A stretch of 64,000 bases of DNA from Anaerolineae bacterium. Its GTDB lineage: Bacteria; Chloroflexota; Anaerolineae; B4-G1. Position 1 is the stretch's first letter; each line of letters opens with the position of its first letter. The translations under genes and the position numbers were made by a program. The DNA is taken from NCBI GenBank assembly GCA_030612585.1, contig JAUWNP010000001.1, positions 19,450 to 83,449 on the forward strand, written 5' to 3'. This document shows, piece after piece, positions 26,780-35,040 of this stretch. The notes beneath the pieces were generated by a model. That model ran no database searches and was not told where the DNA came from. It saw nothing but the letters and a program-made list of their open reading frames with translations.

Positions 26780-28534
26780 TCACTTGTCATTGGGATTTGG
26801 CAGCACCGCTTCTACCATCGCCAGTACTTGCTCTGGCGTCAGGTTGCGCACGACGGTCGCTTTGTTCCGGCAGGCGACGACACAGGCCCCGCAGCCTTGG
26901 CAGAGAGCCACGTTGACCGTAGCCAGGGGTTTCCAGGGATCAAGTTCCCGGGCGTCGTAGGGACAGGCCGGCACGCAGCGCCCGCAGCCCGCGCACAGTT
27001 CCTCGTCTACGACGGCGACAGTCGGTTCGGCCACCATCTCGCGCTGGGCGAAAAGTTGGAGGACTTTGGCCGCCGCGCCCGATGCCTGTGCCACTGCCTC
27101 CGGGATGTCTTTAGGGAACTGGGCCGCGCCAGCCAGGTAGATGCCTGCCGTAAGGCTCTCTACCGGGCGCAGTTTGGGGTGGGCCTCGGCGAAAAAACCA
27201 TTCTCGTCGGTAGCGACGCGCATCAGGCGGGCCAGTGTCTCGCTCCCGGGGCTGGGCACGGCCGCCATTGCCAGCACCACCAGGTCAGCCCCCACGCGCA
27301 TTGATTTGCCGCTCAACGTGTCGGCCCCCCACACCTCCAGCCGCTTGTCCTGCTGAATGAGCCTGGACACCTTCCCGCGCAGATAGACGACGCCGAATTC
27401 CTCCATCGCCCGCTGGACGAACTCGTCGTATCCGCGGCCCTGGGAGCGGATGTCAATGTAGAAGACGTAAGCCTGGCCCTCCGGGACTGCACGGCGGTAG
27501 GCAACAGCCTGCTTGGCGACGTACATGCAGCAGATTTTGGAGCAGTAAGGCCGGTGGAGGTTCGGATCACGGGAGCCAGCGCACTGCACCCAGACGATCT
27601 CTCGGGGCACGCGGCCATCCGAGGGGCGGCGGATCTCCCCCGCCTGCAGCATGGCTTCGAACTGGAGGCTATCAACCACGTCGGGGTACCGCCCGCCGCC
27701 ATACTCGGGCAGATTCGCCTTGGCGTAGAGGTCGAAGCCCGTAGCGAGTACCACTGCGCCTATGTCAAAGGTGAAGTCGGTAGATTGGTGGGCTCCCCGA
27801 TTGACCGATTTCCCAGTTTCCCAGTTTCCCAGTTTCCCAACTCCAACCGTGAAATTTCCCACGTATCCCCCAAACTCCGCCACCTCCGCGTTTGTGAGCA
27901 CCTGGATCAGAGGATGACGGGTAACGGCAGCGATGTGTTCTTCCAGCAAGTCCCCGCTGTCGTCGAAGTTGAGGTAGAGGCTAGAGAGTTGCGCCATCCG
28001 CCCGCCCAGGTGATCCGACCGTTCGACGAGGATCACCGGGTATCCGGCATCGGCGATATCCAGGGCGGAAGTCAGCCCAGCGATGCCCCCGCCGACGACC
28101 AGCGCTCGCTTGATGATGGGCAGCGTGAATGGCACCAGGGGCTCGTCGTAGCGCACCTTCTCCACGATGGTGCGCACCGTCTCGATGGCCTTGCGGGTGG
28201 CTTCCTCCGGTGCGTTTTGGTGCGGCCAGGAGACCTGCTCCCGGATGTTGGCGATCTCCATCTGGTAGGGGTTTAGCCCAGCGGCGGCAGCAGCCTTGCG
28301 GAAGGTGGCTTCGTGCATCGTCGGGGAGCAGGCGGCGACGACCACTCCGTCCAGGTTGTGCTCCGTGATAGCCTGCTGGATGAGCGTCTGGCCAGGGTCG
28401 GAGCACATATACTTGTAGTCGGTACTGTAGGTCACGCCAGGGTAGTCGTGCAACGTCTCGGCCACCCGCTGCACGTCAACCGTGCTGGCGATGTTGAGCC
28501 CGCAGTGACAGACGAATATACCGATGCGAGCCAT
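26780..28534 (-). CDS. HdrA-like FAD/iron-sulfur oxidoreductase
   Basis: A 584-residue protein of the heterodisulfide-reductase subunit A family. The N-terminus has IGIFVCHCGLNIASTVD and VAACSPTMHEATFRKA; FAD binding is at VVGGGIAGLTSALDIADAGY (about 145); QCAGSRDPNLHRPYCSKICC is a cluster-binding region; the C-terminus has two [4Fe-4S] motifs, CAGCGRCVPACP and CQGCGACVVACR. HdrA proteins carry flavin and take part in electron bifurcation. No HdrB, HdrC or MvhD gene is in the window. An octamer repeat encodes GKLGNWETGKS near residue 240. SD: GGGAGGTAGG. It follows the second HdrA-like gene by 2 bp. Confidence 0.88.
   Translation of the reverse strand: MARIGIFVCHCGLNIASTVDVQRVAETLHDYPGVTYSTDYKYMCSDPGQTLIQQAITEHNLDGVVVAACSPTMHEATFRKAAAAAGLNPYQMEIANIREQVSWPHQNAPEEATRKAIETVRTIVEKVRYDEPLVPFTLPIIKRALVVGGGIAGLTSALDIADAGYPVILVERSDHLGGRMAQLSSLYLNFDDSGDLLEEHIAAVTRHPLIQVLTNAEVAEFGGYVGNFTVGVGKLGNWETGKSVNRGAHQSTDFTFDIGAVVLATGFDLYAKANLPEYGGGRYPDVVDSLQFEAMLQAGEIRRPSDGRVPREIVWVQCAGSRDPNLHRPYCSKICCMYVAKQAVAYRRAVPEGQAYVFYIDIRSQGRGYDEFVQRAMEEFGVVYLRGKVSRLIQQDKRLEVWGADTLSGKSMRVGADLVVLAMAAVPSPGSETLARLMRVATDENGFFAEAHPKLRPVESLTAGIYLAGAAQFPKDIPEAVAQASGAAAKVLQLFAQREMVAEPTVAVVDEELCAGCGRCVPACPYDARELDPWKPLATVNVALCQGCGACVVACRNKATVVRNLTPEQVLAMVEAVLPNPNDK
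27809..27840. repeat. Tandem octamer TTTCCCAG inside the HdrA-like gene
   Basis: Four copies of an 8-nt unit in the coding sequence; translated in frame into an unmatched loop between the FAD domain parts. Confidence 0.85.
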
Positions 28535-28536
28535 TA

Positions 28537-29961
28537 CTACCTACCTCCCCTAGCCCCTCCCTCAGGGGGGGGAGGCTCTTGCCAACGGGAGAAAAGTTTG
28601 AGCACCTGGGCTGCCGCGCCGCTGGCGTGGGCGACCGTCTCCGGGATGTCCATTGGTCCGGTGCTGGCGCCGGCCAGGAAAATGCCGGGCCAGACGGTCT
28701 CCACCGGGCGCATGTTGGGGTCGCGGGGGAGCAGCCAGCCGTGCTCGTCTACGGGCAACCCCAGCATCTCGGCCAACTGGCGCGTCGTGGGGCGGGGCAG
28801 GAGCGCCGGGGCCAGCACCACCAAGTCGGCGGCGATCTGTATCTGCTGGCCGCTGAGCGTGTCGGCTCCCCACACTATCACCTTGTCATTCCGGCGGAAG
28901 ATGCGTGAGACCTTGCCTCGCAGATAGATCACGTGCTCGTCCTCCATAGCCCGCTGGGTGAATTCGTCGTACCGCTTGCCGGCGGCGCGGATATCAATGT
29001 AGAAGATATACGCCTGTCCATCGTGGACCCGGTGGCGGTAGAGGATGGCCTGCTTGGCGGTGTACATGCAGCAGATTTTCGAGCAGTAGGGCATGTGCTT
29101 TTCAGGGTCACGGGAACCGGCGCACTGGACGAAGACGACCTCGCGGGGGACTTTCCCGTCGGAGGGGCGCTGGATCTTGCCGGCGGTGGGGCCGGACGCG
29201 GAAAGGATCCGCTCGAAGGCTAGCCCGTCAATCACGTCCAGTACCTTGCCGCCACCATACTCGGGCATATTCTCCAGTCCGTAGAGGTCGTAGCCGGTGG
29301 CCAGGATGATCGCGCCGACCTGCTCTTCGATGACCGTGTCCTCCTGGTCGTAGTCAATCGCTCCCACTGGGCAGAACCGCTCGCAGGCTTTGCACTTGCC
29401 CCGTTGGAAAAAGATGCAATGCTCGCGGTCAATAACCGGCTTATTCGGCACCGCCTGGGGGGAGAGGGTGTAGATCGCCTTGCGTTTCCCCACGTACCGC
29501 TCGAAATCGGAGGTCGCCTTGCGGGGGCATTTCTCCTGGCAGAGGCCACAGCCGGTGCATTTGTCCCAGTCCACGTAGGCGGCGTGGCGGCGAATGCGCA
29601 CGCGGAAGGTTGGTGGGTTGGTGGGTTGGTGGGTTGGTAGGTTGGTAGATTGGGCGATTTCCCGATTTCCCAATTTACCAGTTTCCCCATCTACCGACTT
29701 GACGGAGATAACTTCGGAATAAGTCATCAACCTGATGTTGGGATGGTGGCCCACCTCGACGGTGCGAGGGGTGAGGATGCACTGGGAGCAATCCAGGGTG
29801 GGGAAGGTCTCCGAAAGTTGGGCCATGCGCCCTCCAATGGAGGGGAGGCGCTCGACCATGACGACGTCGTAGCCCGCATTGGCAATGTCGAGAGCCGCCT
29901 GCATGCCGCCGATGCCAGCTCCGATGATGAGTGCGCGGGGAGTGGGGGAGCGATCAGTCAC
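28537..29961 (-). CDS. HdrA-like FAD/iron-sulfur oxidoreductase, short form
   Basis: A 474-residue HdrA paralogue without the N-terminal Cys domain. It starts directly with the FAD motif IIGAGIGGMQAALDIANAGY and MAQLSETFPTLDCSQC, then has ferredoxin-type clusters near residue 150 (CTGCGLCQEKCP) and 200 (CKACERFCPVG), followed by FVQCAGSRDPEKHMPYCSKI. It lacks the C-terminal ferredoxins of its neighbour, so the two proteins are complementary and may form one complex. An octamer repeat encodes NREIAQSTNLPTHQPTNPPT. The GTG at 29961 lies 7 nt after the -10 box, implying a leaderless mRNA. The last residues PPPPEGGARG derive from a C/G-rich repeat. Confidence 0.85.
   Translation of the reverse strand: MTDRSPTPRALIIGAGIGGMQAALDIANAGYDVVMVERLPSIGGRMAQLSETFPTLDCSQCILTPRTVEVGHHPNIRLMTYSEVISVKSVDGETGKLGNREIAQSTNLPTHQPTNPPTFRVRIRRHAAYVDWDKCTGCGLCQEKCPRKATSDFERYVGKRKAIYTLSPQAVPNKPVIDREHCIFFQRGKCKACERFCPVGAIDYDQEDTVIEEQVGAIILATGYDLYGLENMPEYGGGKVLDVIDGLAFERILSASGPTAGKIQRPSDGKVPREVVFVQCAGSRDPEKHMPYCSKICCMYTAKQAILYRHRVHDGQAYIFYIDIRAAGKRYDEFTQRAMEDEHVIYLRGKVSRIFRRNDKVIVWGADTLSGQQIQIAADLVVLAPALLPRPTTRQLAEMLGLPVDEHGWLLPRDPNMRPVETVWPGIFLAGASTGPMDIPETVAHASGAAAQVLKLFSRWQEPPPPEGGARGGR
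29608..29689. repeat. Tandem octamers GGTTGGTG and GATTTCCC inside the short HdrA-like gene
   Basis: About four GGTTGGTG units followed by four degenerate GATTTCCC units in coding sequence, encoding a low-complexity loop absent from the paralogue. Confidence 0.85.
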
Positions 29962-29968
29962 GTGCCAA

Positions 29969-29997
29969 AGTATACCGCATTTTGGGGCATCTGGCAA
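29969..29997 (-). promoter_or_regulatory. Promoter of the HdrA-like operon, leaderless
   Basis: Minus-strand TTGCCA (29997-29992) and TATACT (29974-29969) are 17 bp apart. The GTG start at 29961 follows the -10 box by 7 nt, so transcription and translation start coincide. Confidence 0.6.
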
Positions 29998-30170
29998 TGA
30001 TGTTCATCTTGACTTGTTCGTGGCGTTTGTCCTTCCCTTGTGTGAGCGCTACGGCATCGCGGTCCTGCCCGACAGCCCCGGCACTGGCAATGAGGTGGGC
30101 TGATCGCGGTAGTAGGAGGACATTCAACTCGGTTGCAGAAGTATCGAACGGTGAGTTTCTGAAGATTGCC

Positions 30171-30656
30171 CTACTCGATCTCCACCAGCACCTGATCCTT
30201 CTCCACATCGTTCCCTGGTTTCACGTGCACGGCCCGCACGGTACCACTCTGGCGGGCGTGGAGTTCGTTCTCCATCTTCATCGCTTCCAGCACGCAGACA
30301 GGCTCGCCTTCTTCGACCTGCTGGCCCACTTCGACCAGCACGCGGATGATCTTGCCGGGCATGATCGCCAGCACTGCACCGGCGCCGGCAGCGGGGGGCG
30401 CTGCGGGGCTGGATGGGGTGGGGGAGGGAGCGGTGGCGGTCATCGCCAACCCACTGACTTGCACTGTGTAGGACTCCTCTCCCACGGTCGCCGCCTCCCC
30501 CTCCAACGCGACGTCGTAGGCGATGCCGTCCACCAGTACCGCGCCGTCGTCGGTGACCTCGACGGTGAAGGGACGGTCGTTGACGGTGATGGTGTCGTCC
30601 TCGGCAACAACCGGATACTCGATGTCGTCCAATGTCAGCGTGAAATCTCGTTTCAT
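30171..30656 (-). CDS. Biotin carboxyl carrier protein of a carboxyltransferase complex
   Basis: A 161-residue protein. The C-terminal 75 residues are a biotinyl domain with the biotinylated Lys in VLEAMKMENEL, preceded by IMPGKIIRVLVEVGQQVEEG. A Pro/Ala-rich swinging linker lies at about 75-90. The N-terminal 70 residues (RDFTLTLDDIEYPVV, TVEVTDDGAVLVDGIAY) form an extra domain seen in carriers of decarboxylases and transcarboxylases. The gene overlaps the stop of the 5S-like gene by 4 bp (ATGA). It carries CO2 between the two carboxyltransferases encoded upstream. Confidence 0.92.
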   Translation of the reverse strand: MKRDFTLTLDDIEYPVVAEDDTITVNDRPFTVEVTDDGAVLVDGIAYDVALEGEAATVGEESYTVQVSGLAMTATAPSPTPSSPAAPPAAGAGAVLAIMPGKIIRVLVEVGQQVEEGEPVCVLEAMKMENELHARQSGTVRAVHVKPGNDVEKDQVLVEIE

Positions 30657-32167
30657 CGCATCCCTCCTGCACCGTCAATCAGCCCGGTCCAGCGGCCTGC
30701 TCCCGGTCGCCAGGCGACCTTCCACGGGGAGGCGGCCGGGCCGGTGGGTGTTACGGTGGCGGCAGCCTGCTCCTCCAGCCTCTTGAGCAGCAGCCCGGCG
30801 ACGGCAGCCACCACCAGTTCCTTCCCACCCCCTCCCCGGGCACGCCGCTCCAGGAACGGGCGCGCTACCTGGGGGAACAGAGCGTAGGAAATCACATCCT
30901 CCTCGTCCCGCGCCAGGTCGCCGATCTCCTCCCGCGCCTGCTCCATCCCCTGTGGGATCAGGTCGGCGGGGCGGCAGTCAATGGGCTCCTCGTCGCCGAT
31001 GGCGAGGCGCTGTATCTCGGGGTCAATGGGGGCTGGCGGGTGGCCGTAGTAGCCTCGGATGTATTGCCGCACCTCCTCCGGGATGATCTTGTACCGCTCC
31101 CCCAGCACCACGTTGAGCGTCGCCTGGGTGCCGACGATCTGACTGGAGGGGGTCACCAGCGGCGGGTAGCCCAGTTCCTCCCGCACGCGGGGCACCTCTG
31201 CCAGCACGGCCTCGTACTTGTCCTCCGCCTGCTGACCGCGCAACTGCGACACCAGGTTGGAGAGCATGCCGCCCGGAATCTGGTACTGCAAAACGCGCAC
31301 GTCCGCAGCCTTCATCCCGCTTTCGAACCGGGCGTACTTCTTGCGCACCTCGGCGAAGTAGGCGGCGATCTCGGCCAGCAGGTTGAGGTTGAACCTCGTA
31401 TCCCGCTCAGTGCCAGCCAGCGTCGCCACGATGGACTCGGTTGGCGGGTGTGATGTCATCCCCGAAAGGGCGGAGATGGCGGTGTCCACAATGTCCACCC
31501 CGGCCTCAATGGCCTTGAGGAGTGCCGCCGTCGCCATGCCGCTGGTGGAGTGGGAGTGGAGGTGCACCGGCAGGCCGACGTCAGCCTTGAGTCGCGCTAC
31601 CAGTTCGTAGGCAATGTAGGGGGTGATGAGGCCGGCCATGTCCTTGATGCAGATGGAGTCGGCGCCCATATCGGCCAGCCGGCTGGCGGTCCTGACGAAG
31701 TAATCCACATCGTAAGGCGGGCCGATGGTGTAGCAGATGCTAGCCTGGACGTGAGCGCCCTCCCGTTTGACAACTTCCATCGCCTTGCGCATATTGCGTA
31801 CATCGTTGAGCGCGTCGAAGATGCGAAAGATGTCTATGCCGTCAGCGTGGGCGTGGACGACGAACCGCTCCAGCACATCGTCGGGGTAGTGCTTGTAGCC
31901 GACGACGTTCTGGCCGCGCAGGAGCATCAGAAAGGGGGTATTGGGCATCGCAGCCTTGAGGAGGCGGATGCGGTCCCAGGGGTTTTCGTCCAGGAAGCGC
32001 ATAGCGGAGTCGAAGGTCGCGCCGCCCCACATCTCCACGGCCCAGTAGCCCACCTGGTCAATCTTCTCGGCGATGGGCAGCATGTCATCGGTGCGCATAC
32101 GAGTGGCCAGGAGCGATTGGTGGCCATCGCGGAGCATAAGGTCACAGATTTTTAGTTGATTGGTCAT
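30653..32167 (-). CDS. Biotin-dependent carboxyltransferase, oxaloacetate decarboxylase alpha / transcarboxylase 5S type
   Basis: A 504-residue TIM-barrel carboxyltransferase acting on pyruvate/oxaloacetate. Motifs: ICDLMLRDGHQSLLATRMRT at the N-terminus with a metal-binding Asp, FLMLLRGQNVVGYKHYPDD, SICIKDMAGLITP with the carbamylated Lys, and VHLHSHSTSGMA with the metal-binding His pair. The C-terminal domain (VLAEVPRVREELGYPPLVTP) is the PycB/OadA tail. It lacks its own biotinyl domain, which is the next gene. The start at 32167 follows GGAGGCAAC. With the 12S-like gene upstream and the carrier it completes a transcarboxylase subunit set. Confidence 0.92.
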   Translation of the reverse strand: MTNQLKICDLMLRDGHQSLLATRMRTDDMLPIAEKIDQVGYWAVEMWGGATFDSAMRFLDENPWDRIRLLKAAMPNTPFLMLLRGQNVVGYKHYPDDVLERFVVHAHADGIDIFRIFDALNDVRNMRKAMEVVKREGAHVQASICYTIGPPYDVDYFVRTASRLADMGADSICIKDMAGLITPYIAYELVARLKADVGLPVHLHSHSTSGMATAALLKAIEAGVDIVDTAISALSGMTSHPPTESIVATLAGTERDTRFNLNLLAEIAAYFAEVRKKYARFESGMKAADVRVLQYQIPGGMLSNLVSQLRGQQAEDKYEAVLAEVPRVREELGYPPLVTPSSQIVGTQATLNVVLGERYKIIPEEVRQYIRGYYGHPPAPIDPEIQRLAIGDEEPIDCRPADLIPQGMEQAREEIGDLARDEEDVISYALFPQVARPFLERRARGGGGKELVVAAVAGLLLKRLEEQAAATVTPTGPAASPWKVAWRPGAGRWTGLIDGAGGMR

Positions 32168-32238
32168 GTTGCCTCCATAACACGAATGGGCAGGATTGTC
32201 TGATCTGATCTAATCCGTAAATCCTGCTGATCCGTGTT

Positions 32239-32556
32239 CTATTCCGCAAATAGGTCCCGTGCCTTGAACATCAGCACCAGCGCCCCATCCTCCGACCGGG
32301 AGCGGTGCTTCTCCCCCGCCTGCACAACCAGGCTCTCTCCCTGGCCAACGGTGACGCTAGCGCCGTCGGCGTAATCCACCCCGATCTCTCCCTCCAGCAC
32401 CAGGTACATCTCGTCCCTGGCGTGTTGGTGGAAGAGGTAGGTGCCCTCGATGCGGGTCAGGTAGGCGCAGTAGTCGTCCACCTGTCCGACGACGATGTGC
32501 TTGAACGGCTCGGTCAGCCTGGCGGCGACCTGGGTGATGTTGACTTTCTCAGACAT
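32239..32556 (-). CDS. Small cupin-domain protein
   Basis: A single-cupin protein of 105 residues. The first cupin motif reads YLFHQHARDEMYLVLEGEIG, with the His/His/Glu ligands, and the second is VVQAGEKHRSRSEDGALVLM with a His. Such proteins bind a metal and act as small enzymes or sensors; the ligand is unknown. The ATG at 32556 has GAGGAGGAG upstream and overlaps the end of the TumE-like gene by 8 bp, so it is in the same transcript. A longer ORF to 32628 exists but adds an unlikely Arg/Cys-rich start. Confidence 0.8.
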   Translation of the reverse strand: MSEKVNITQVAARLTEPFKHIVVGQVDDYCAYLTRIEGTYLFHQHARDEMYLVLEGEIGVDYADGASVTVGQGESLVVQAGEKHRSRSEDGALVLMFKARDLFAE

Positions 32557-32977
32557 CGTTTTGCTCCTCCTCTCTTCGCTCACGCGATGTGCTATCCTGC
32601 CGGCCGGTTGGATACAGCATCTCGTCAATCTGGCGCAGCACGTCGCTCAAGTCGGGTGGCTCGGCGGCCTCCACACGCCCCTTGATGTGAATGTGGTCAG
32701 GGTAAGTCGATATCTCTGGGTGATGCGGCGCGTTGTCGTAACGGAAGACCAGGGTTCCATCAGCACACTGGTAGTGATAGCGATAGGAGACCTTCTCGAT
32801 GTTTCTCCTGTGTTTGACAGCCTTCTCTTCGAATGTTAAGGTCGAGTCGTCGTAGAAGCACACTCTGCCTCGGACTTGCCCGTTCAACAGGGTAGGCTGC
32901 TCAAATTCAAGGGCCTGGATTTCTACATCTCCACGTGAGTGGAGAGTTGCGTGAATGCGGGTGAGATACCTGTACAT
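32549..32977 (-). CDS. TumE-type (DUF6516) toxin of a toxin-antitoxin pair
   Basis: A 142-residue protein with the motifs of the DUF6516/TumE family: VSYRYHYQCADGTLVFRYDN, APHHPEISTYPDHIH, and EPPDLSDVLRQIDEML. These small proteins are toxins encoded beside a helical antitoxin. The partner gene lies 7 bp upstream. The pair sits in the middle of the carboxyltransferase operon, between the 12S-like and 5S-like genes. The last 15 residues are Arg/Glu-rich and may be an altered tail. Family call is by memory of motifs. Confidence 0.7.
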   Translation of the reverse strand: MYRYLTRIHATLHSRGDVEIQALEFEQPTLLNGQVRGRVCFYDDSTLTFEEKAVKHRRNIEKVSYRYHYQCADGTLVFRYDNAPHHPEISTYPDHIHIKGRVEAAEPPDLSDVLRQIDEMLYPTGRQDSTSRERREEEQNDV

Positions 32978-32984
32978 AGCTGCT

Positions 32985-33302
32985 TCAGGCCGGGACTAGT
33001 GCGACGTCACGCCAGACTGCTTCTCGCACCAGAGCGGCTTCGACCCGCTTCTTACGCTCCAAGAAGGAATGGTAGAGCATGGCCCAGTGCATCACCTTCT
33101 CGCTATCCCCCATCTCCCCGCGTTGATACTTCTCGTAGAACTCGGCTGACTTCATTCCGAACTCCCGCTCTAGTTCATGCAACCCCTGTGAGAGTTCGAT
33201 CAATTCATCTACCGGGTTGCTCTTCTCCATTGCCTCGCTCAGCATGCACTCGAATTCCTCCGGCATCGGCAGATTGCCCTGAGTGAATGTCAATCGGGCC
33301 AT
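32985..33302 (-). CDS. Putative antitoxin partner of the TumE-like protein
   Basis: A 105-residue, mainly helical, acidic protein: DELIELSQGLHELEREFGMK, SAEFYEKYQRGEMGD and KVMHWAMLYHSFLERKKRVE. Proteins of this pattern commonly precede DUF6516/TumE toxins and are taken as the antitoxin. The ATG at 33302 follows AGGAGAAAGGAA. The toxin gene begins 7 bp downstream. No DNA-binding motif is obvious. Confidence 0.65.
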   Translation of the reverse strand: MARLTFTQGNLPMPEEFECMLSEAMEKSNPVDELIELSQGLHELEREFGMKSAEFYEKYQRGEMGDSEKVMHWAMLYHSFLERKKRVEAALVREAVWRDVALVPA

Positions 33303-33319
33303 TTCCTTTCTCCTCCGAT

Positions 33320-33350
33320 TTGTTCATTAGTCATTTGTCATTGGTCATTC
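33320..33350. repeat. Short ATTTGTCATTGGTCATT repeat
   Basis: A few units of the same heptamer family as at 63836 (reverse-complement ATGACCA), in the gap between the 12S-like gene and the antitoxin gene. Confidence 0.6.
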
Positions 33351-34899
33351 ACAACGGGATATTCCCATGCTTCTTCGGCGGGTTCGTGTCCCGCTTGTTT
33401 TGCAGCATCTTCAGAGCCTCAATGAGACGAGGGCGGGTCTCTTGCGGTTCGATGACGTCGTCCACGTAGCCCCGGGCGGCGGCAACGTAGGGGTTGGCGA
33501 ACTGCTCCCTGTACTCCTGCACCAACCGTGCCCGCTCCGCCTGCGGGTCTTCAGCGGTGGCGAGCTCCTTGCGGAAGACGATGTTGACCGCTCCCTCCGG
33601 CCCCATCACCGCGATCTCTGCCGTGGGCCAGGCGTAGGAGATGTCACCCCGGATGTGTTTGGAACTCATCACGTCGTAGGCTCCGCCATAGGCCTTGCGG
33701 GTGATGATGGTGATCTTGGGGGCAGTGGCCTCGCAGTAGGCATACAGGAGCTTGGCTCCGTTGAGGATGATGCCTCCGTGTTCCTGTTCCACCCCGGGCA
33801 GGAAGCCCGGCACGTCCTCGAAGGTGACGATGGGGATGTTGAAACTGTCGCAGAAACGGACGAAGCGAGCGCCTTTCCGGGAGGCGTTGATGTCCAGCAC
33901 TCCGGCCAGGAATAACGGTTGCTGAGCGATGATGCCGATGGAGAAGCCTCCCATCCGGGCAAATCCGACGACGATGTTCTGTGCCCAGTGCTCGTGGACC
34001 TCCAGAAACTGGCCATCGTCCACCACGCGACGAATGATGTCTCTCATGTCGTAGGGCTTCATCGGGCTGTCGGGGATGATGGACTTCAATTCCTCGTCCA
34101 TACGGTCCTCTGGGTCGGCGGTGGGGACGAAGGGCGGGTCCTCCAGGTTGTTTTGGGGGATGTAACTGAGGAGTTGGCGAACGAGGACCAGGCAGTGCTC
34201 CTCGTTCTCAGCGGCGAAGTGGGCCACGCCGCTCTTGGAGGCGTGGGTCATCGCCCCGCCCAGTTCCTCGAAGGTTACCTCCTCGTGTGTGACCGCCTTG
34301 ATGACCTCTGGGCCGGTGATGAACATGTGGCTGGTCTCCTTGGTCATCAGGGTGAAGTCGGTCATGGCCGGGGAGTAGACCGCGCCCCCGGCACAAGGGC
34401 CGAGGATGGCCGAAATCTGAGGGACGACGCCGGAGGCCAGGACGTTACGGAGGAAGATATAGGCGTATCCGGCCAGGGAGACGACTCCCTCCTGGATGCG
34501 AGCGCCGCCAGAGTCGTTGAGACCGATGACCGGCGCGCCGTTCTTCATCGCCAGGTCCATAATCTTGCACACCTTCTCGGCGTGGACCTCGGAGAGGCTG
34601 CCACCGAAGACGGTGAAGTCCTGAGAGAAGACGTAGACCAACCGTCCACTGATGGTGCCCCAGCCGGTGACGACAGAATCCCCCATGTACTTCTGTTTCT
34701 CCACACCGAAGCCGGTGGCGCGGTGGGTGACGAACATATCCAGTTCGCGGAATGAGCCGTGGTCGAGCAGTTTCTCCACCCGCTCGCGGGCGGTCATCTT
34801 GCCCCGGGCGTGCTGGCGGTTTATGCGCGCCTGGCCACCGCCCAGGCGGGCCTGCTCGCGCATCTGGTGCAGTTTCTCGATCTTGGGATCAACGGGCAT
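33349..34899 (-). CDS. mmdA: Acyl-CoA carboxyltransferase, methylmalonyl-CoA (MmdA/PccB/transcarboxylase 12S) type
   Basis: A 516-residue carboxyltransferase with two crotonase-like halves. Motifs: [38 protein letters not shown] with the first oxyanion hole, [20 protein letters not shown], and [20 protein letters not shown] with the second. It moves CO2 between carboxybiotin and propionyl-/methylmalonyl-CoA. The start at 34899 is supported by GGAGG 6-7 nt upstream. No biotin carboxylase gene is near; the nearest partners are the 5S-like subunit and biotin carrier downstream, matching a decarboxylase or transcarboxylase role rather than an ATP-dependent carboxylase. Confidence 0.93.
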   Translation of the reverse strand: MPVDPKIEKLHQMREQARLGGGQARINRQHARGKMTARERVEKLLDHGSFRELDMFVTHRATGFGVEKQKYMGDSVVTGWGTISGRLVYVFSQDFTVFGGSLSEVHAEKVCKIMDLAMKNGAPVIGLNDSGGARIQEGVVSLAGYAYIFLRNVLASGVVPQISAILGPCAGGAVYSPAMTDFTLMTKETSHMFITGPEVIKAVTHEEVTFEELGGAMTHASKSGVAHFAAENEEHCLVLVRQLLSYIPQNNLEDPPFVPTADPEDRMDEELKSIIPDSPMKPYDMRDIIRRVVDDGQFLEVHEHWAQNIVVGFARMGGFSIGIIAQQPLFLAGVLDINASRKGARFVRFCDSFNIPIVTFEDVPGFLPGVEQEHGGIILNGAKLLYAYCEATAPKITIITRKAYGGAYDVMSSKHIRGDISYAWPTAEIAVMGPEGAVNIVFRKELATAEDPQAERARLVQEYREQFANPYVAAARGYVDDVIEPQETRPRLIEALKMLQNKRDTNPPKKHGNIPL

Positions 34900-34939
34900 A
34901 GTCAGCCTCCGTTTGTGCTTGTGGGTTTCACAGGCTGTA

Positions 34940-34968
34940 ATGATACCACAACTATCGTTATAGACCAA
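34940..34968 (-). promoter_or_regulatory. Promoter of the carboxyltransferase operon
   Basis: Minus-strand TTGGTC (34968-34963) and TATCAT (34945-34940) are 17 bp apart, about 40 bp before the start codon. Confidence 0.4.
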
Positions 34969-34973
34969 ACGCG

Positions 34974-35006
34974 AGACTTCCGAAGTCTGACGGACTTCGG
35001 AAGTCT
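34974..35006. repeat. Perfect 14-bp inverted repeat (hairpin)
   Basis: AGACTTCCGAAGTC and GACTTCGGAAGTCT are separated by TGACG, a perfect hairpin just downstream of valS. It has no T-tract. The unit is related to the GACTTCG heptamers at 19661. It may stabilise or end the valS mRNA. Confidence 0.75.
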
Positions 35007-35040
35007 ACGGCTCCTTGCTCTGCTAAGGGGGGCAGATGGT

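Noticed and set aside
30000..30170. Gap between the HdrA-like operon and the biotin carrier gene
   Set aside because: A short plus-strand stretch (LPLCERYGIAVLPDSPGTGN) could be a gene remnant, but no family was recognised and no start fits; left unannotated.
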